A stretch of 64,000 nt of DNA from Acidobacteriota bacterium (GTDB lineage: Bacteria > Acidobacteriota > Thermoanaerobaculia > Multivoradales > Multivoraceae), in the NCBI GenBank assembly GCA_026707545.1, contig JAPOWR010000001.1, forward strand, positions 2,571,778 through 2,635,777, in the 5' to 3' direction. Below, one piece after another: positions 34,557-43,548 of this stretch. The notes under the pieces are model-generated. The model had not been told where the DNA came from, did not search any database, and saw only the letters and a program-made list of their open reading frames with translations. The translations under genes and the position numbers were made by a program. Position 1 is the first letter of the stretch. Every line of letters starts with the position of its first letter.

Positions 34557-35189
34557 TCATGAACGGGTACGTCCGGGGTGCGCCGGCCCCGTGCACGAGG
34601 CCGCCCAGTAGAAGTACGTGATCGCCTGGCGCGGCCGCTCGCTGCGGTTCGCCTCCGACCAGTGCACGGTGCGGGAGTTATGGATCGTTGCGTCGCCCGG
34701 CTCGACCTCGACCGCCACCGCCCCCTCGGAATCGGCGCCGAAGCCTTCCAGGCCGACAACGCTCGGCAGGTCCTGCCGGTGGGTGCCCTTCACGTAGAAG
34801 AGACAGCCGTTCTCCCGGTCGGCACGGTCCAGGGCGATCCACGCCGTCGCGCCCCTGCGCCCGTTGCCGATGGCATCGATATGGGGCCTGATCCCCGAGC
34901 TCTCACCCGGGATCCTCTCGAAGCAGCCGGCGCTGGCCGGCTCCAGCTCGGCCTCCAGTAATGCCGATATCAGCTCGGCCTGCTTGCCGCGCTGGAGCTG
35001 ATCCTCGAACCACGGATCGATCCCGTTCAGATTCTTCACGACGCCCGGGTACTCCTCGCTTCTCCTGGCTTCGCTGAGACATCCCGCGGCGCGGACACGC
35101 AGCTCCTCGAGTTCCTCGGACGACAGGAAACCGCGCAGGACGACGTAGCCGTCCCGGTCGAAGTCCCGTTTGAGCTGCTCCAAGCTCAT
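34557..35189 (-). CDS. phytanoyl-CoA dioxygenase (PhyH) family oxygenase
   Basis: 210 residues, Fe(II)/2-oxoglutarate-dependent fold. The metal triad is visible: H-x-D in RPHIDAIG and the distal His in TVHWSEANRS; the Arg for 2-oxoglutarate is probably in RSERPRQA. Family members hydroxylate lipids, quaternary ammonium compounds or natural products. It is coupled by an ATGA overlap to the upstream GPH-type transporter, so the transporter may supply its substrate. Somewhat shorter than the 250-300 residue norm. Confidence 0.85.
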   Translation of the reverse strand: MSLEQLKRDFDRDGYVVLRGFLSSEELEELRVRAAGCLSEARRSEEYPGVVKNLNGIDPWFEDQLQRGKQAELISALLEAELEPASAGCFERIPGESSGIRPHIDAIGNGRRGATAWIALDRADRENGCLFYVKGTHRQDLPSVVGLEGFGADSEGAVAVEVEPGDATIHNSRTVHWSEANRSERPRQAITYFYWAASCTGPAHPGRTRS

Positions 35190-36685
35190 CCGCCGCCGAC
35201 TCCCGTCGCTCGCGCCGCGCGCCTCGCCTCGAGCACGGTCAGGATCTCCTCATGCCTGCCGGCGTTCAGGCGGTACATCATCATGAACAGGATGCCGACG
35301 CCGTAGATCACGAGGCAGAGCGGTCCGCTCATCACGAGCAGGCCGGTGACCGTCCCCGCCGACACCCCTTCCACCTCCGCGTTCTGCGGGAACCGGATCA
35401 GTTCCAGCCCGATGCCTCCGATCAGACCGCCGAAGCCCTCGGTCGCCTTCATCGCGAACTCCCGCACCGAGAAGATGACTCCCTCGGCCCGGTTGCCGGT
35501 CCTGTACTCGTGGTCGTCGGTGATGTCGACCAGTTGCGAATCGACCACGATGGCCATCACGCCCACCAGGGCATAGCCGACGAAGAGCGGGCCGAACAGC
35601 AGCGGGAGCAGCAACGCGGAGTCGTTGCCCGGAAACAGACCCACCAGGCGCATCACATGCGGCAAGGCGATCAGCACTGCCGTGACCGCGCTGGAGAAGA
35701 TGACCGTCGGCTTCTTGTCGAAGCGGCGAGTCATGTACTTGGCGAGCGGCAGCGCCACCAGGATCCCGGGGATCTTCGCGAAGGCGAGCGCCGAGAGTCG
35801 TTCGGTCGACAGGTCGTAGACCCAGAAGTAGGTGTAGAGGCTGACCATGTCCAGGACGCCCTGGGCCGCGGCGATCGTCAGCCAGGAGACGGTCACCGAC
35901 ACGAAGGAGCGGTTCCCAAGGAGTTGCCGCAGCTCTCCGTAGTGGCCGCGGATGTTGAACCGTTCGCGCGTGGTCGGGTGCAGATGGGGAATCTGGTCGG
36001 CCGTACCGAAGGTCGACCCAAGGACGGCCGCCAGAACGACGACGAAGCCGAACCCGGCCAGGATGACGTACCGGCTCGGGTCGAGCATGCCGGGGTCGAA
36101 CTCCGGCGTGGTCGGGAAGAACACGTTCAGGACCAGCAGGCTCAACCCGACCGCGGCTCCCGAGGCGAAGACGTTGTACCAACCGAAGACGGAGGTCCGC
36201 TCGTGGTAGTCGTCGGTGAGTTCCGCACCCAGAGCGTCGCGCGGAATGTTGTGGAAGGACGTCGAGATACGGAGCAGGACCAGGAAGCAGACCTGCCACG
36301 CGAAGAGGGTGCCCTCGCTCAGGCCGGAAATGGGTTGATAGAGGAAGTAGAACGAAATCGCGATCGGCAGAGCCGACATCAGCATCAGCGGGTGGCGACG
36401 CCCCCACCGGCTCCGGAAGCGATCGGAGATCGCCCCGACCATCGGATCGGAGACCGCATCGACGATGCTCGCGATCAGGTAGGCGACGCCGCACAGCGCC
36501 GCCGAGACGCCGAGCACCTGGTTGTAGAAGATCAGGGTAGTAATCCGGCCGGCGACCACCATCCCCTCCTGAAAGGCGCCGGAGGAGAACGCCAGCTTGG
36601 TGCGCAGCGGCACTCTTCGCCGACGATCGGGGCGCCCGCGGCCAGGCGAGTCGGCGGCCGTCAGAGGCTGGGTGTCGGCTGTCAT
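35186..36685 (-). CDS. MFS transporter, GPH type
   Basis: 499 residues, about twelve membrane helices. The GPH signature DAVSDPMVGAISDR is followed by a basic loop SRWGRRHPL. A long charged N-terminal tail precedes the first helix (RTKLAFSSGAF). Second GPH-type transporter of the window; compare 731-2104. Its stop overlaps the start of the PhyH oxygenase gene by 4 bp. It is divergent from the LLM oxidoreductase gene across 53 bp. Confidence 0.88.
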   Translation of the reverse strand: MTADTQPLTAADSPGRGRPDRRRRVPLRTKLAFSSGAFQEGMVVAGRITTLIFYNQVLGVSAALCGVAYLIASIVDAVSDPMVGAISDRFRSRWGRRHPLMLMSALPIAISFYFLYQPISGLSEGTLFAWQVCFLVLLRISTSFHNIPRDALGAELTDDYHERTSVFGWYNVFASGAAVGLSLLVLNVFFPTTPEFDPGMLDPSRYVILAGFGFVVVLAAVLGSTFGTADQIPHLHPTTRERFNIRGHYGELRQLLGNRSFVSVTVSWLTIAAAQGVLDMVSLYTYFWVYDLSTERLSALAFAKIPGILVALPLAKYMTRRFDKKPTVIFSSAVTAVLIALPHVMRLVGLFPGNDSALLLPLLFGPLFVGYALVGVMAIVVDSQLVDITDDHEYRTGNRAEGVIFSVREFAMKATEGFGGLIGGIGLELIRFPQNAEVEGVSAGTVTGLLVMSGPLCLVIYGVGILFMMMYRLNAGRHEEILTVLEARRAARATGVGGG

Positions 36686-36702
36686 CGCGGCGCGTCACAA
36701 AC

Positions 36703-36731
36703 TTGGAACAGCGTACCACTTGGAGTAACTT
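36703..36731 (+). promoter_or_regulatory. possible promoter of the LLM oxidoreductase gene
   Basis: TTGGAA (36703-36708), 17-bp spacer and TAACTT (36726-36731), followed by ATG 36739 after 7 bases, so a leaderless transcript is possible. The -10 is weak (3 of 6). The sequence ACTTGGA repeats 18 bp apart (36701 and 36719), which could also be a regulator site. Confidence 0.3.
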
Positions 36732-36738
36732 ACGACCC

Positions 36739-37665
36739 ATGGAGTTTGGCGCCCAACTCAGCAGCTACCGCGTGCCGTGGTCGGAGACCGAGGCCACGGT
36801 CCAGGCGATCGAGAACGGCACCTGGAGCAGCCTGTGGTTCTCGGATCACTTCCTGCCGCCGGCCGCACCCAACGACGAACACCTGTCGGCCCTCGAGGTG
36901 TGGACCCTGGTCACGGCGGCGGCGGTCGTGACCGAGCGGGTACGGCTCGGCACGCTCGCCTGCGGCGTCACCTACCGCAATCCGGCCCTGCTCGCGAAGA
37001 TCTGCGCCAGCGTCGACCACATCAGCGGCGGACGCATGGAGCTGGGGATCGGCGCCGCCTGGTTCGAGCGCGAGCACCAGGCCTACGGCTGGGACTTCCC
37101 CAGCCTGCGCGAGCGCTCCGACCGCCTGGAGGAGGCGGCTCAGCTCATCCGCCTCCTGTTCACCGCGGAAGAGGGCGAGAAGGTCAGCTTCGAGGGGAGC
37201 CACTACAGCCTGGACGAGGCGCCTCTCGTGCCGGGTTCGACCCGGCCGCGTTCCACCCGGACGGCCCACATCCCCATCCTGATCGGCGGCAACGGCGAGA
37301 AGCGGACGCTCCGCACCTGCGCCCGCCACGGCGACATCAGCAACCTGGACTTCTGGCACCCGGCCGGAGTCGATGTCTTCAGGCACAAGCAGAAGGTCCT
37401 CGACCGCCACTGCGAGGACGCCGGACGCGATCCGGCGGAGATCAAGCGAACGGTCGGCCTGCCATTCCGGCTCTTCGCGAACGACGAGGAAGCCGCGAAG
37501 TCACCCGGACAACCCTGGTACTGCTGGGGCACTGCTTCGCACGTTCAGGACCTGCTGCACCAGTACGTCGAAGCCGGCGCCGAGGAGATCGTCCTCTGCG
37601 GCATCGGCAACCGGCCGGAGGCCTGGCAGCAGATCGACGAGGAGATTCTCTCGGCGTTCCGTTGA
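36739..37665 (+). CDS. LLM class (luciferase-like) flavin or F420-dependent oxidoreductase
   Basis: 308 residues of the bacterial-luciferase-like TIM barrel. Family features are VRLGTLACGVTYRNPALLAK, GRMELGIGAAW and IPILIGGNGEKRTL. Such enzymes use FMN or F420 on varied substrates; nothing here fixes the cofactor. I took ATG 36739, which starts the first beta strand (MEFGAQLSSY). A longer frame upstream has no support. The next gene starts 49 bp downstream with its own ribosome site. Confidence 0.85.
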   Translation: MEFGAQLSSYRVPWSETEATVQAIENGTWSSLWFSDHFLPPAAPNDEHLSALEVWTLVTAAAVVTERVRLGTLACGVTYRNPALLAKICASVDHISGGRMELGIGAAWFEREHQAYGWDFPSLRERSDRLEEAAQLIRLLFTAEEGEKVSFEGSHYSLDEAPLVPGSTRPRSTRTAHIPILIGGNGEKRTLRTCARHGDISNLDFWHPAGVDVFRHKQKVLDRHCEDAGRDPAEIKRTVGLPFRLFANDEEAAKSPGQPWYCWGTASHVQDLLHQYVEAGAEEIVLCGIGNRPEAWQQIDEEILSAFR

Positions 37666-37714
37666 GGGCTACAATCGCCGCATCCGCGGACTCTCGCCGC
37701 CCAAGGAGAACCCC

Positions 37715-39070
37715 ATGAAGTCCCGCCTTCCCTTCCTCGTTACCGGCCTCGCGCTCGTCGCGACCCCCGTCCTCGCCGCGCCCCCAGCCAACAACGCGGT
37801 GGACCCCGCGACGGTGACTTGGGCGGACCACATCGCGCCCATCCTCCACGAGAACTGTGCGAGTTGCCACCGGCCCGGCCAGACGGCGCCGATGTCGCTC
37901 CTGACCTACGACGAGACGCGTCCCTGGGCGAAGTCGATTCGCCGGGTCACCAGTGAGCGCACGATGCCACCGTGGTTCGCCAACCCGGATCACGGCGAGT
38001 TCGTGGAGGACCCGAGCCTCACCGACGCCGAGATCGAGACGCTGAACAACTGGGTCGCCGCGGGCGCGCCGGCCGGCGACCTGTCGCAGGCTCCGGAGCC
38101 GCCCACGTTCGATTCCGACTGGAAGCTCGGGGAGCCGGACGTCATCTACACCGCGCCGGAGTTCCACGTCTCAGACGACATCGAGGATCACTACGAGTGG
38201 CTCCAGGTGGACAACCCCGTCGACGAAGAGCGCTGGATCCGCGCCATCGAGATCCATCCCGGGTTCGTCGAAGCGGTACATCACCAGTTGACCTACCTGG
38301 CGCCGCCCGATGCCACGATCGCGGGCGTGCGGAGCACGACCGGCACCCTGGATCTCACCTTCGTCGGCGGCTGGGGTCCGGGCGTCGCGCCGCTCCAGTT
38401 CGCGGAAGGGCACGGAATGCGCATGCCGCCGAACAGCACGCTGTTCTTCCAGATGCACTACCACAAGACCCCGGGCCCGGGTACCGGCGGCACGGACCAG
38501 ACGACGATGGGCCTCTACTTTCACGACGAGAAGCCCGAAAACGTCGTGGAGACGCTGTGGCTGGTCGATCCGACGCTCAACATCCCGGCGGGCGAGAGCG
38601 ACTACCACTCCTGGTCGTCGTACACCACCGAACACGAGGCGGTGCTCTTCGACTTCACGCCCCACATGCACCTGCGGGGCAAGTCGATGACGTTCACGGC
38701 CGAGTACCCGGACGGCCGCACGGAAGTCCTGCTCGACGTGCCGAACTACGACTTCAACTGGCAGCTCACCTACACGCCGACGGCGCCCAGAGTGATCCCG
38801 GCCGGCACGACGATCCGCGTCGACGCGAAGTTCGACAACTCAACCGACAACCTGGCGAACCCCGATCCGACGTCCAACGTGACCTGGGGCGAGGCAACGA
38901 CCGACGAGATGATGGTCGGCTTCATCCACTACACGTTCAGCGACAAGACGCAGCAGACGAACATGCCCACCTTCATCGTGCCCGAGCAGCTCAGGCAGCA
39001 GATGGAGCAGATCCGGGAGTTCCGGCGCAAGCAGCGGGAAGCGGCCAAGGCAGCGGAGACCGGCGGCTGA
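37715..39070 (+). CDS. c-type cytochrome fused to copper type II ascorbate-dependent monooxygenase-like domain
   Basis: 451 residues with a signal peptide (VTGLALVATPVLA). The first domain has a heme-binding CxxCH (Cys48-Ala-Ser-Cys51-His52) and a possible axial Met in RTMPPWF. The second half resembles the PHM/DBM copper monooxygenase fold: candidate copper ligands in AVHHQLTYL, FFQMHYHK and FTPHMHLRGKSM. The fusion suggests electron transfer from heme to copper in the periplasm, replacing ascorbate; this is inference. AAGGAG gives a good ribosome site, and TACAAT at 37670 may be a -10. Confidence 0.82.
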   Translation: MKSRLPFLVTGLALVATPVLAAPPANNAVDPATVTWADHIAPILHENCASCHRPGQTAPMSLLTYDETRPWAKSIRRVTSERTMPPWFANPDHGEFVEDPSLTDAEIETLNNWVAAGAPAGDLSQAPEPPTFDSDWKLGEPDVIYTAPEFHVSDDIEDHYEWLQVDNPVDEERWIRAIEIHPGFVEAVHHQLTYLAPPDATIAGVRSTTGTLDLTFVGGWGPGVAPLQFAEGHGMRMPPNSTLFFQMHYHKTPGPGTGGTDQTTMGLYFHDEKPENVVETLWLVDPTLNIPAGESDYHSWSSYTTEHEAVLFDFTPHMHLRGKSMTFTAEYPDGRTEVLLDVPNYDFNWQLTYTPTAPRVIPAGTTIRVDAKFDNSTDNLANPDPTSNVTWGEATTDEMMVGFIHYTFSDKTQQTNMPTFIVPEQLRQQMEQIREFRRKQREAAKAAETGG

Positions 39071-39077
39071 TTCCGGC

Positions 39078-39106
39078 CACTGGGTGCGCCGGCGTGAAGC
39101 GCCGGC
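39078..39106. repeat. dispersed hairpin repeat, short form
   Basis: CACTGGGTGCGCCGGCG followed directly by TGAA and GCGCCGGC, i.e. the left end and the last arm of the double-hairpin family with the middle missing. It still forms one 7-bp stem. It begins 7 bp after the stop of the cytochrome gene and lies before the convergent membrane protein gene, where it could act as a terminator. Confidence 0.7.
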
Positions 39107-39112
39107 CCGGCC

Positions 39113-39799
39113 TCAGTGCCCCAACACGGCGTACGTCCCGTCCAACACCAGCCGCACCGCCACGTACAGCCCGAACATCGGGACGACGACCCAGATCGTG
39201 TTGGGCGCCCACACCCACACGAGCCGGTCGAGCCGGCCGATTGCCCGGTGCCCGCCCGAGACGTAGAAGCTCACCATGTAGAGCGAACTGACGTAGACCC
39301 ACTGCCAGAACAGCGCGACGCCGAGGATCCCCGCGACCACGGCTGGCAGAAAACCCGTGGTCATCGACAGAAGCAGGATCATCGACGGGATCGGCGTGGC
39401 GAAACCGTTGCCGACGTCGCAGTTGAAGCCGAAGGTCCGCCGATCCGTGTAGGCGTCGTCGTACACGGAGTAGGCCGCCCAGACGTCCGCCCATGCCGTC
39501 GGCGAAAGGATGCCCGTGAGTGGGATCCCCGAGAACAGGAACAGGATGGCCGGCGGCCGGCCGGTCTCCGCGCCGCGTTCGCGCCAGTACTCCGCCCGCT
39601 CCCCGATGTAGTCGCGCCGCAGGTACAGGCAGGCCTCCCAGTAGCAGATCAACAGGTTGATCGACAGGAACAGGCTGAGCACGAAGTAGGCGGGATCGAT
39701 GCCGCCGTGCAGCCGGTAGCTCGCCAGGTTCCAGGCCAGGGTCTGGAGACCGACGACGATGACAACGAAGGCCGCGACCGGGATCTTCGGCCCCTTCAT
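39113..39799 (-). CDS. uncharacterised integral membrane protein
   Basis: 228 residues with about six membrane helices; I do not recognise the family. Features: a short basic start (MKGPKIPV), a Tyr/Trp/Glu-rich segment CYWEACLYLRRDYI between early helices, and a loop WAAYSVYDDAYTD facing one side. The arrangement is loosely like EXPERA/emopamil-binding proteins, but I would not assign it. It is coupled to the S9 peptidase gene by an ATGA overlap (39796-39799), which suggests a joint function. Confidence 0.7.
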   Translation of the reverse strand: MKGPKIPVAAFVVIVVGLQTLAWNLASYRLHGGIDPAYFVLSLFLSINLLICYWEACLYLRRDYIGERAEYWRERGAETGRPPAILFLFSGIPLTGILSPTAWADVWAAYSVYDDAYTDRRTFGFNCDVGNGFATPIPSMILLLSMTTGFLPAVVAGILGVALFWQWVYVSSLYMVSFYVSGGHRAIGRLDRLVWVWAPNTIWVVVPMFGLYVAVRLVLDGTYAVLGH

Positions 39800-41838
39800 G
39801 CTTCCGGGTCTTCGTCGTCTTCCGACCCCGGAGCCGTCTCCCACTCGTACTCGACCCCCCGAACGTGGCGCTCGAACCAGTCGATCTCCACGTTCACCTT
39901 GAACAGCTCGTGGCGCAGTTCCCGCCAGCCGTGGGGCTCCCGCGGCGCGATGTAGAGGTGGGTCTCCACTCCGTTCGTCTTCAGCGCCCGGTAGAGCTCC
40001 ACCGACTGGGGCGGCGGCACGCGGACGTCGTTCTCGCCGACCAGGACGAGCGTCGGGGTCGTCACCTTGTAGACGTCCTTGAGCGGCGAGTTCTCCCAGT
40101 AGACCCCGATCGGGGCGTCCTCCTGCCACGGCGTGCCACCGAACCAGGGCGTGCGGTAGCTCCGCACGTCGCTCTGGCCGTACATGGAGATCCAGTTGAC
40201 CGCGCCGGCGCCCGACGACGCCGCCTTGAAGCGGTCGGTGTGGGTGATGATCTTGTTCGTCATGTGACCGCCGCCGCTCCAGCCCATCTTGGCCATGCGG
40301 TCGCCGTCGACGAGTCCGAGCTCGATCAGGTGGTCGACCCCGGTCATCACGTCCAGGTGGGCCTGGTGGAAGTAGTGGCCGACCATGTCACGCAGGAAGG
40401 CATCCCCGTAGCCGGTGCTCCCCCGGTAGTTCGGCTTGAAGACGAAGTAGCCGCGGGCGGCCAGCACCTGGACGTAGTTGGACCAGCGGCCGAACCCGAA
40501 CTTGTCGGACGCCGCGGGCCCGCCGTGCGTCTGGACGACCAGGGGGTACCGGTTGCCCTCTTCGTATTCGAGCGGGTAGTAGAGGAGACCCTCGACTTCG
40601 ACGCCGTCCTCCCCCGGCCAGCGGATCGTCTCCTGGCGGGGTAGCAGGAAGGTCTCGTCGATGTAGTCGTAGACCGAGGTCACCTTGGCGGGCGCGCCTC
40701 CGCCCGCTGGCATCACGTGGATGTCTCCGGCGTTCTCGCGGCGGTTGATGCCGAAGGCATGCAGGCCCGCGTCCCGGGAGTAGTGCCACGAGCCCAGCGC
40801 GTGGTCGCCCTCAGTCAGCGCCGTCGGCGATGAATCGTTGACCGCGGCGTGGAAGAGCTGACTTCGCACCCCAGTGTTCGCGGTGAAGTAGATCGTGCCG
40901 TCCCCGGCCCAGCGTGCGCCGTTGACCTCGTGGGGCATCTCCTCGTACAGCAGACGGTGCGGGCCGCCACCGGCCGGGACGACGAAGACGTTCGTGTTGA
41001 AGTAGGTCTCCAGGTCGGCGCTGGAGTTCGTCAGAAACATGACCTGCCGCCCGTCGGGGGACAGCTCGGCGCCCGACTCGCCCACCGTGTTGTCGGTGAG
41101 CTGCAGGGCGTTGCCGCCGTCCGCGTCCATGATCCACACCTCGCCCTCGTCCCGGTTGTCGAAGAGCGGCGAGGGCGCCCGGTGGTGCGCGATCCGCGTC
41201 CCGTCCGCCGAGACGCGGAAGCCGACCACGGAGAAGTCGCCCTCGGTGATCCGCTCGGCGCTGCCCTGGTCGTCCCCGGTCCAGGCGACACGGAACAGGT
41301 GGCGCTGCTTGTAGTCCTCGTCGAACGCGAAGACGTCGTCCTTCAGTTCGTCCTTCTTCTTCTCCTCCGGTGTCTCCGGATCGGCGGCGACGAAGAAGAT
41401 GTGCTCGCCGTCCGGCGAGAACTCGAAGCTCTGGACGGAGCTCTCATGGCTGGTCAACGGAGAGGCTTCGCCACCCCCGTTCGGCAGGAGATAGATCTGG
41501 GAGAATTCGTCTTCACCGCGGGACGCGAGAAAGGCCACGTAGTTCCCGTCCGGGGACCAGCGAGGACTACGCTCCCCCTTCTCGCCGTAGGTCAAGCGCA
41601 CGTCGCCCGTGCCGTCCATCCCGATCCGGCGGATGTGCGTCGTGCGGCCGTTCTTCTTCCAGTCCGTGTCGCTGCGCGTGTAGAGGAGCTGAGCGCCGTC
41701 CGGCGAGATGCGCGGACTACCGACGCCGGGCACGTCGATCAGCTCGACGATCGTGATCGGCCGCTTGTCGGAGGCACTCCCGGCAGCGGCGAGCAGCGCG
41801 GCAGCCAGGAAGAAGAGCCGCGTCAGGTTGTGCATCAT
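39796..41838 (-). CDS. secreted S9 family (prolyl oligopeptidase/acylaminoacyl type) peptidase
   Basis: 680 residues. A signal peptide (FFLAAALLAAAGSAS) precedes a TolB-like beta-propeller with repeated SPDG units (SPRISPDGAQ, SPRWSPDGNY, FEFSPDGEHI, AELSPDGRQV), and then the S9 hydrolase domain: Ser521 in GWSGGGHM, Asp in GENDVRVPP and His in EPHGWRE. Likely periplasmic oligopeptide hydrolysis. Divergent from the Phd antitoxin gene over 191 bp. Confidence 0.92.
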   Translation of the reverse strand: MMHNLTRLFFLAAALLAAAGSASDKRPITIVELIDVPGVGSPRISPDGAQLLYTRSDTDWKKNGRTTHIRRIGMDGTGDVRLTYGEKGERSPRWSPDGNYVAFLASRGEDEFSQIYLLPNGGGEASPLTSHESSVQSFEFSPDGEHIFFVAADPETPEEKKKDELKDDVFAFDEDYKQRHLFRVAWTGDDQGSAERITEGDFSVVGFRVSADGTRIAHHRAPSPLFDNRDEGEVWIMDADGGNALQLTDNTVGESGAELSPDGRQVMFLTNSSADLETYFNTNVFVVPAGGGPHRLLYEEMPHEVNGARWAGDGTIYFTANTGVRSQLFHAAVNDSSPTALTEGDHALGSWHYSRDAGLHAFGINRRENAGDIHVMPAGGGAPAKVTSVYDYIDETFLLPRQETIRWPGEDGVEVEGLLYYPLEYEEGNRYPLVVQTHGGPAASDKFGFGRWSNYVQVLAARGYFVFKPNYRGSTGYGDAFLRDMVGHYFHQAHLDVMTGVDHLIELGLVDGDRMAKMGWSGGGHMTNKIITHTDRFKAASSGAGAVNWISMYGQSDVRSYRTPWFGGTPWQEDAPIGVYWENSPLKDVYKVTTPTLVLVGENDVRVPPPQSVELYRALKTNGVETHLYIAPREPHGWRELRHELFKVNVEIDWFERHVRGVEYEWETAPGSEDDEDPEA

Positions 41839-41945
41839 GGAGCGTCATCGTATCGCCCCCAGCGAAGGAAGCGCTGGGCCTCCGGGCAGAACTGACTCCG
41901 CCCCCTCGTTCTCCCGACCGTCGGGACCCAGACCGAACCAAGCAC

Positions 41946-41975
41946 TTGACCAAGTCGGGGCTCCGAGCCTACAGT
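41946..41975 (+). promoter_or_regulatory. sigma-70-type promoter of the phd-vapC pair
   Basis: TTGACC (41946-41951), 18-bp spacer and TACAGT (41970-41975), 54 bases before the antitoxin ATG at 42030. Five of six bases match at -35 and four of six at -10. It is the best promoter in the 191-bp divergent gap. Confidence 0.5.
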
Positions 41976-42029
41976 TCAAGCGCGTCGAACCTGATCGGGA
42001 ACCGGGATCGCCCAGGGAGCCAGGAGACG

Positions 42030-42272
42030 ATGACACGCTACGTGAAGATCGGCGAGGCCAAGACACACCTTTCGGCACTGCTCGTGAAGGTGGAGGCGGG
42101 CGAGGACGTGGTCATCTGCCGCGGGTCGAAGCCGATCGCCCGTGTGACCCCCCACGTCGACGGCGAGGAACACGCCGCGCTGTGCGCGACGATGCGGCGG
42201 GAACGTGCCAAGCAGCAGAGCGTGACGACCTCGGAAATCCTGTCCTGGCGGCACGAGGGGCACGAACGCTGA
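42030..42272 (+). CDS. Phd/YefM-type antitoxin
   Basis: 80 residues. MTRYVKIGEAKTHLSALLVKV and GEDVVICRGSKPIARV are the two halves of the prevent-host-death domain that binds DNA and covers the toxin. CAGGAGA lies just upstream of ATG 42030. The stop overlaps the toxin start by one base. The C-terminal part (about residues 50-80) is Arg/Gln-rich and should be the toxin-neutralising tail. Expected to repress its own promoter. Confidence 0.88.
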   Translation: MTRYVKIGEAKTHLSALLVKVEAGEDVVICRGSKPIARVTPHVDGEEHAALCATMRRERAKQQSVTTSEILSWRHEGHER

Positions 42273-42673
42273 TGGCGTTCGTGCCTGACGCCTCGGTCGC
42301 GGCCACGTGGGTGCTACCGGACGAAGACGCAGCGCTCGCAGACCTCGCCCTGGATCGGCTGGGCGTCGAGGACGCGACCGTCCCGGACGTGTTCTGGCAC
42401 GAACTGCGGAATCTCCTGCTGTCGGCCGAACGTCGAGGCCGCATCGACGGCCGCCACGCCGACGCCTCCATGTCGCGGCTGCGCAGGCTCCGTATCCGCT
42501 GCGCCGCTGAAACGGACGATCGACACGTCATGACGCTGGCGCGCGAACACCGCCTGACCGCTTACGACGCCAGCTACCTGGCCTTGGCGATTCGCGAAGG
42601 CTGCGCTCTGGCGAGTCTGGACCGCCGCTTGACCGAAGCGGCCGCCACCGAAGGCGTGGCGATCCTCGCTTAG
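42272..42673 (+). CDS. vapC: VapC-type PIN-domain toxin
   Basis: 133 residues. The PIN acidic residues are Asp in VPDASVAATW, Glu in WHELRNLL, Asp in TAYDASYLALA and Asp in LASLDRRL, all at family spacing, so an active Mg-dependent RNase is expected. It begins on the last base of the antitoxin stop (TGATG), so the two are coupled. Unlike the pair at 32761-33482, this VapC is paired with a Phd-type antitoxin. It is convergent with an SDR gene after 9 bp. Confidence 0.9.
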   Translation: MAFVPDASVAATWVLPDEDAALADLALDRLGVEDATVPDVFWHELRNLLLSAERRGRIDGRHADASMSRLRRLRIRCAAETDDRHVMTLAREHRLTAYDASYLALAIREGCALASLDRRLTEAAATEGVAILA

Positions 42674-42682
42674 AGCCGCTCT

Positions 42683-43465
42683 TCAGCCGATATCGCCGGT
42701 GTTGCCCGCCATCAGCCGGATCGCGGCCTTGCGCGGCAGGAGACGCGTCAGCAGCGCGGCGACCAACCGGTTGACGAGTCCAGGTACAAACCGCGGACCC
42801 TTGCCGAGAGCATCCAGCGTTCGCCGAGCCACCGTGTCGGGGTTGAGCATGCCCGGCACCCGGCCCTTGCCCGAGCGTTTGTAACCCGGCGTGGGAATGG
42901 CGCCGGCGCAGCAGGCCACAACATCGATGCCGCTCTCGCGGAGCTCCTGCCACAGGCCCTCGCCGAGGACGGTGTTGAAGGCCTTGGTGGCGGCGTAGGC
43001 CGCAACTCGCGGCGTCCCCTGCAGGCCCGCCAGTGAGGACATCAGGATCACCGCGCCACGGCCGCGCCGCTCGAGACCCGGCAGGAGCGTGTGCAGCATG
43101 ACGACCGGCGCGCGGACGTTGACGTCGACCGCCCGCTCTAGCGCGTCGACGTCGGCCTCGACGAAGCGCCCAACCGGCACGAAGGCGGCGTTGTAGACGA
43201 GCACACCCAGGTCGAGGTCCTCAGTGGCAGCAGCGAGAGCGTCGGCGAGGCCCGGGCTGGCAAGGTCCATCGCCAGCGGCCGCACTTCGACGCCGTACCG
43301 CTCGCGAAGCCTGTCCGCGAGGTCATCGAGCAACGGCTCGCGCCGGGCGATCAGCACGAGGTTCATGCCGCGCTCGGCGAGACAATCCGCGAACGAGGCG
43401 CCGAGCCCCTCCGAAGCGCCGGCGACGAGCGCCCAGCGCCCGTAGCGGTCGCGGAACGAGGTCAC
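42683..43465 (-). CDS. SDR family oxidoreductase
   Basis: 260 residues. The cofactor loop reads AGASEGLG; other motifs are VYNAAFVP, Ser in LMSSLAG and Tyr-x-x-x-Lys in YAATKAF. ARREP after beta-2 suggests NADP binding. The C-terminal region (LVAALLTRLLPRKAAIRL) is hydrophobic and basic, as in lipid-acting SDRs that sit at the membrane. GTG start at 43465. It is divergent from the sulfatase gene over 83 bp. Confidence 0.88.
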   Translation of the reverse strand: MTSFRDRYGRWALVAGASEGLGASFADCLAERGMNLVLIARREPLLDDLADRLRERYGVEVRPLAMDLASPGLADALAAATEDLDLGVLVYNAAFVPVGRFVEADVDALERAVDVNVRAPVVMLHTLLPGLERRGRGAVILMSSLAGLQGTPRVAAYAATKAFNTVLGEGLWQELRESGIDVVACCAGAIPTPGYKRSGKGRVPGMLNPDTVARRTLDALGKGPRFVPGLVNRLVAALLTRLLPRKAAIRLMAGNTGDIG

Positions 43466-43548
43466 GCCGCCACCGAGTCCGCCAACGCCTCCGCTACGCT
43501 GCGGTGCCGACGCTCGCTACTTGACGCACTCACCATGGAGACTCGATC

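Noticed and set aside
39800-40129. An N-terminal extension of the 39113-39799 membrane protein frame
   Set aside because: The extension is antisense-like shadow of the S9 gene; ATG 39799 has the ATGA overlap expected for coupling.
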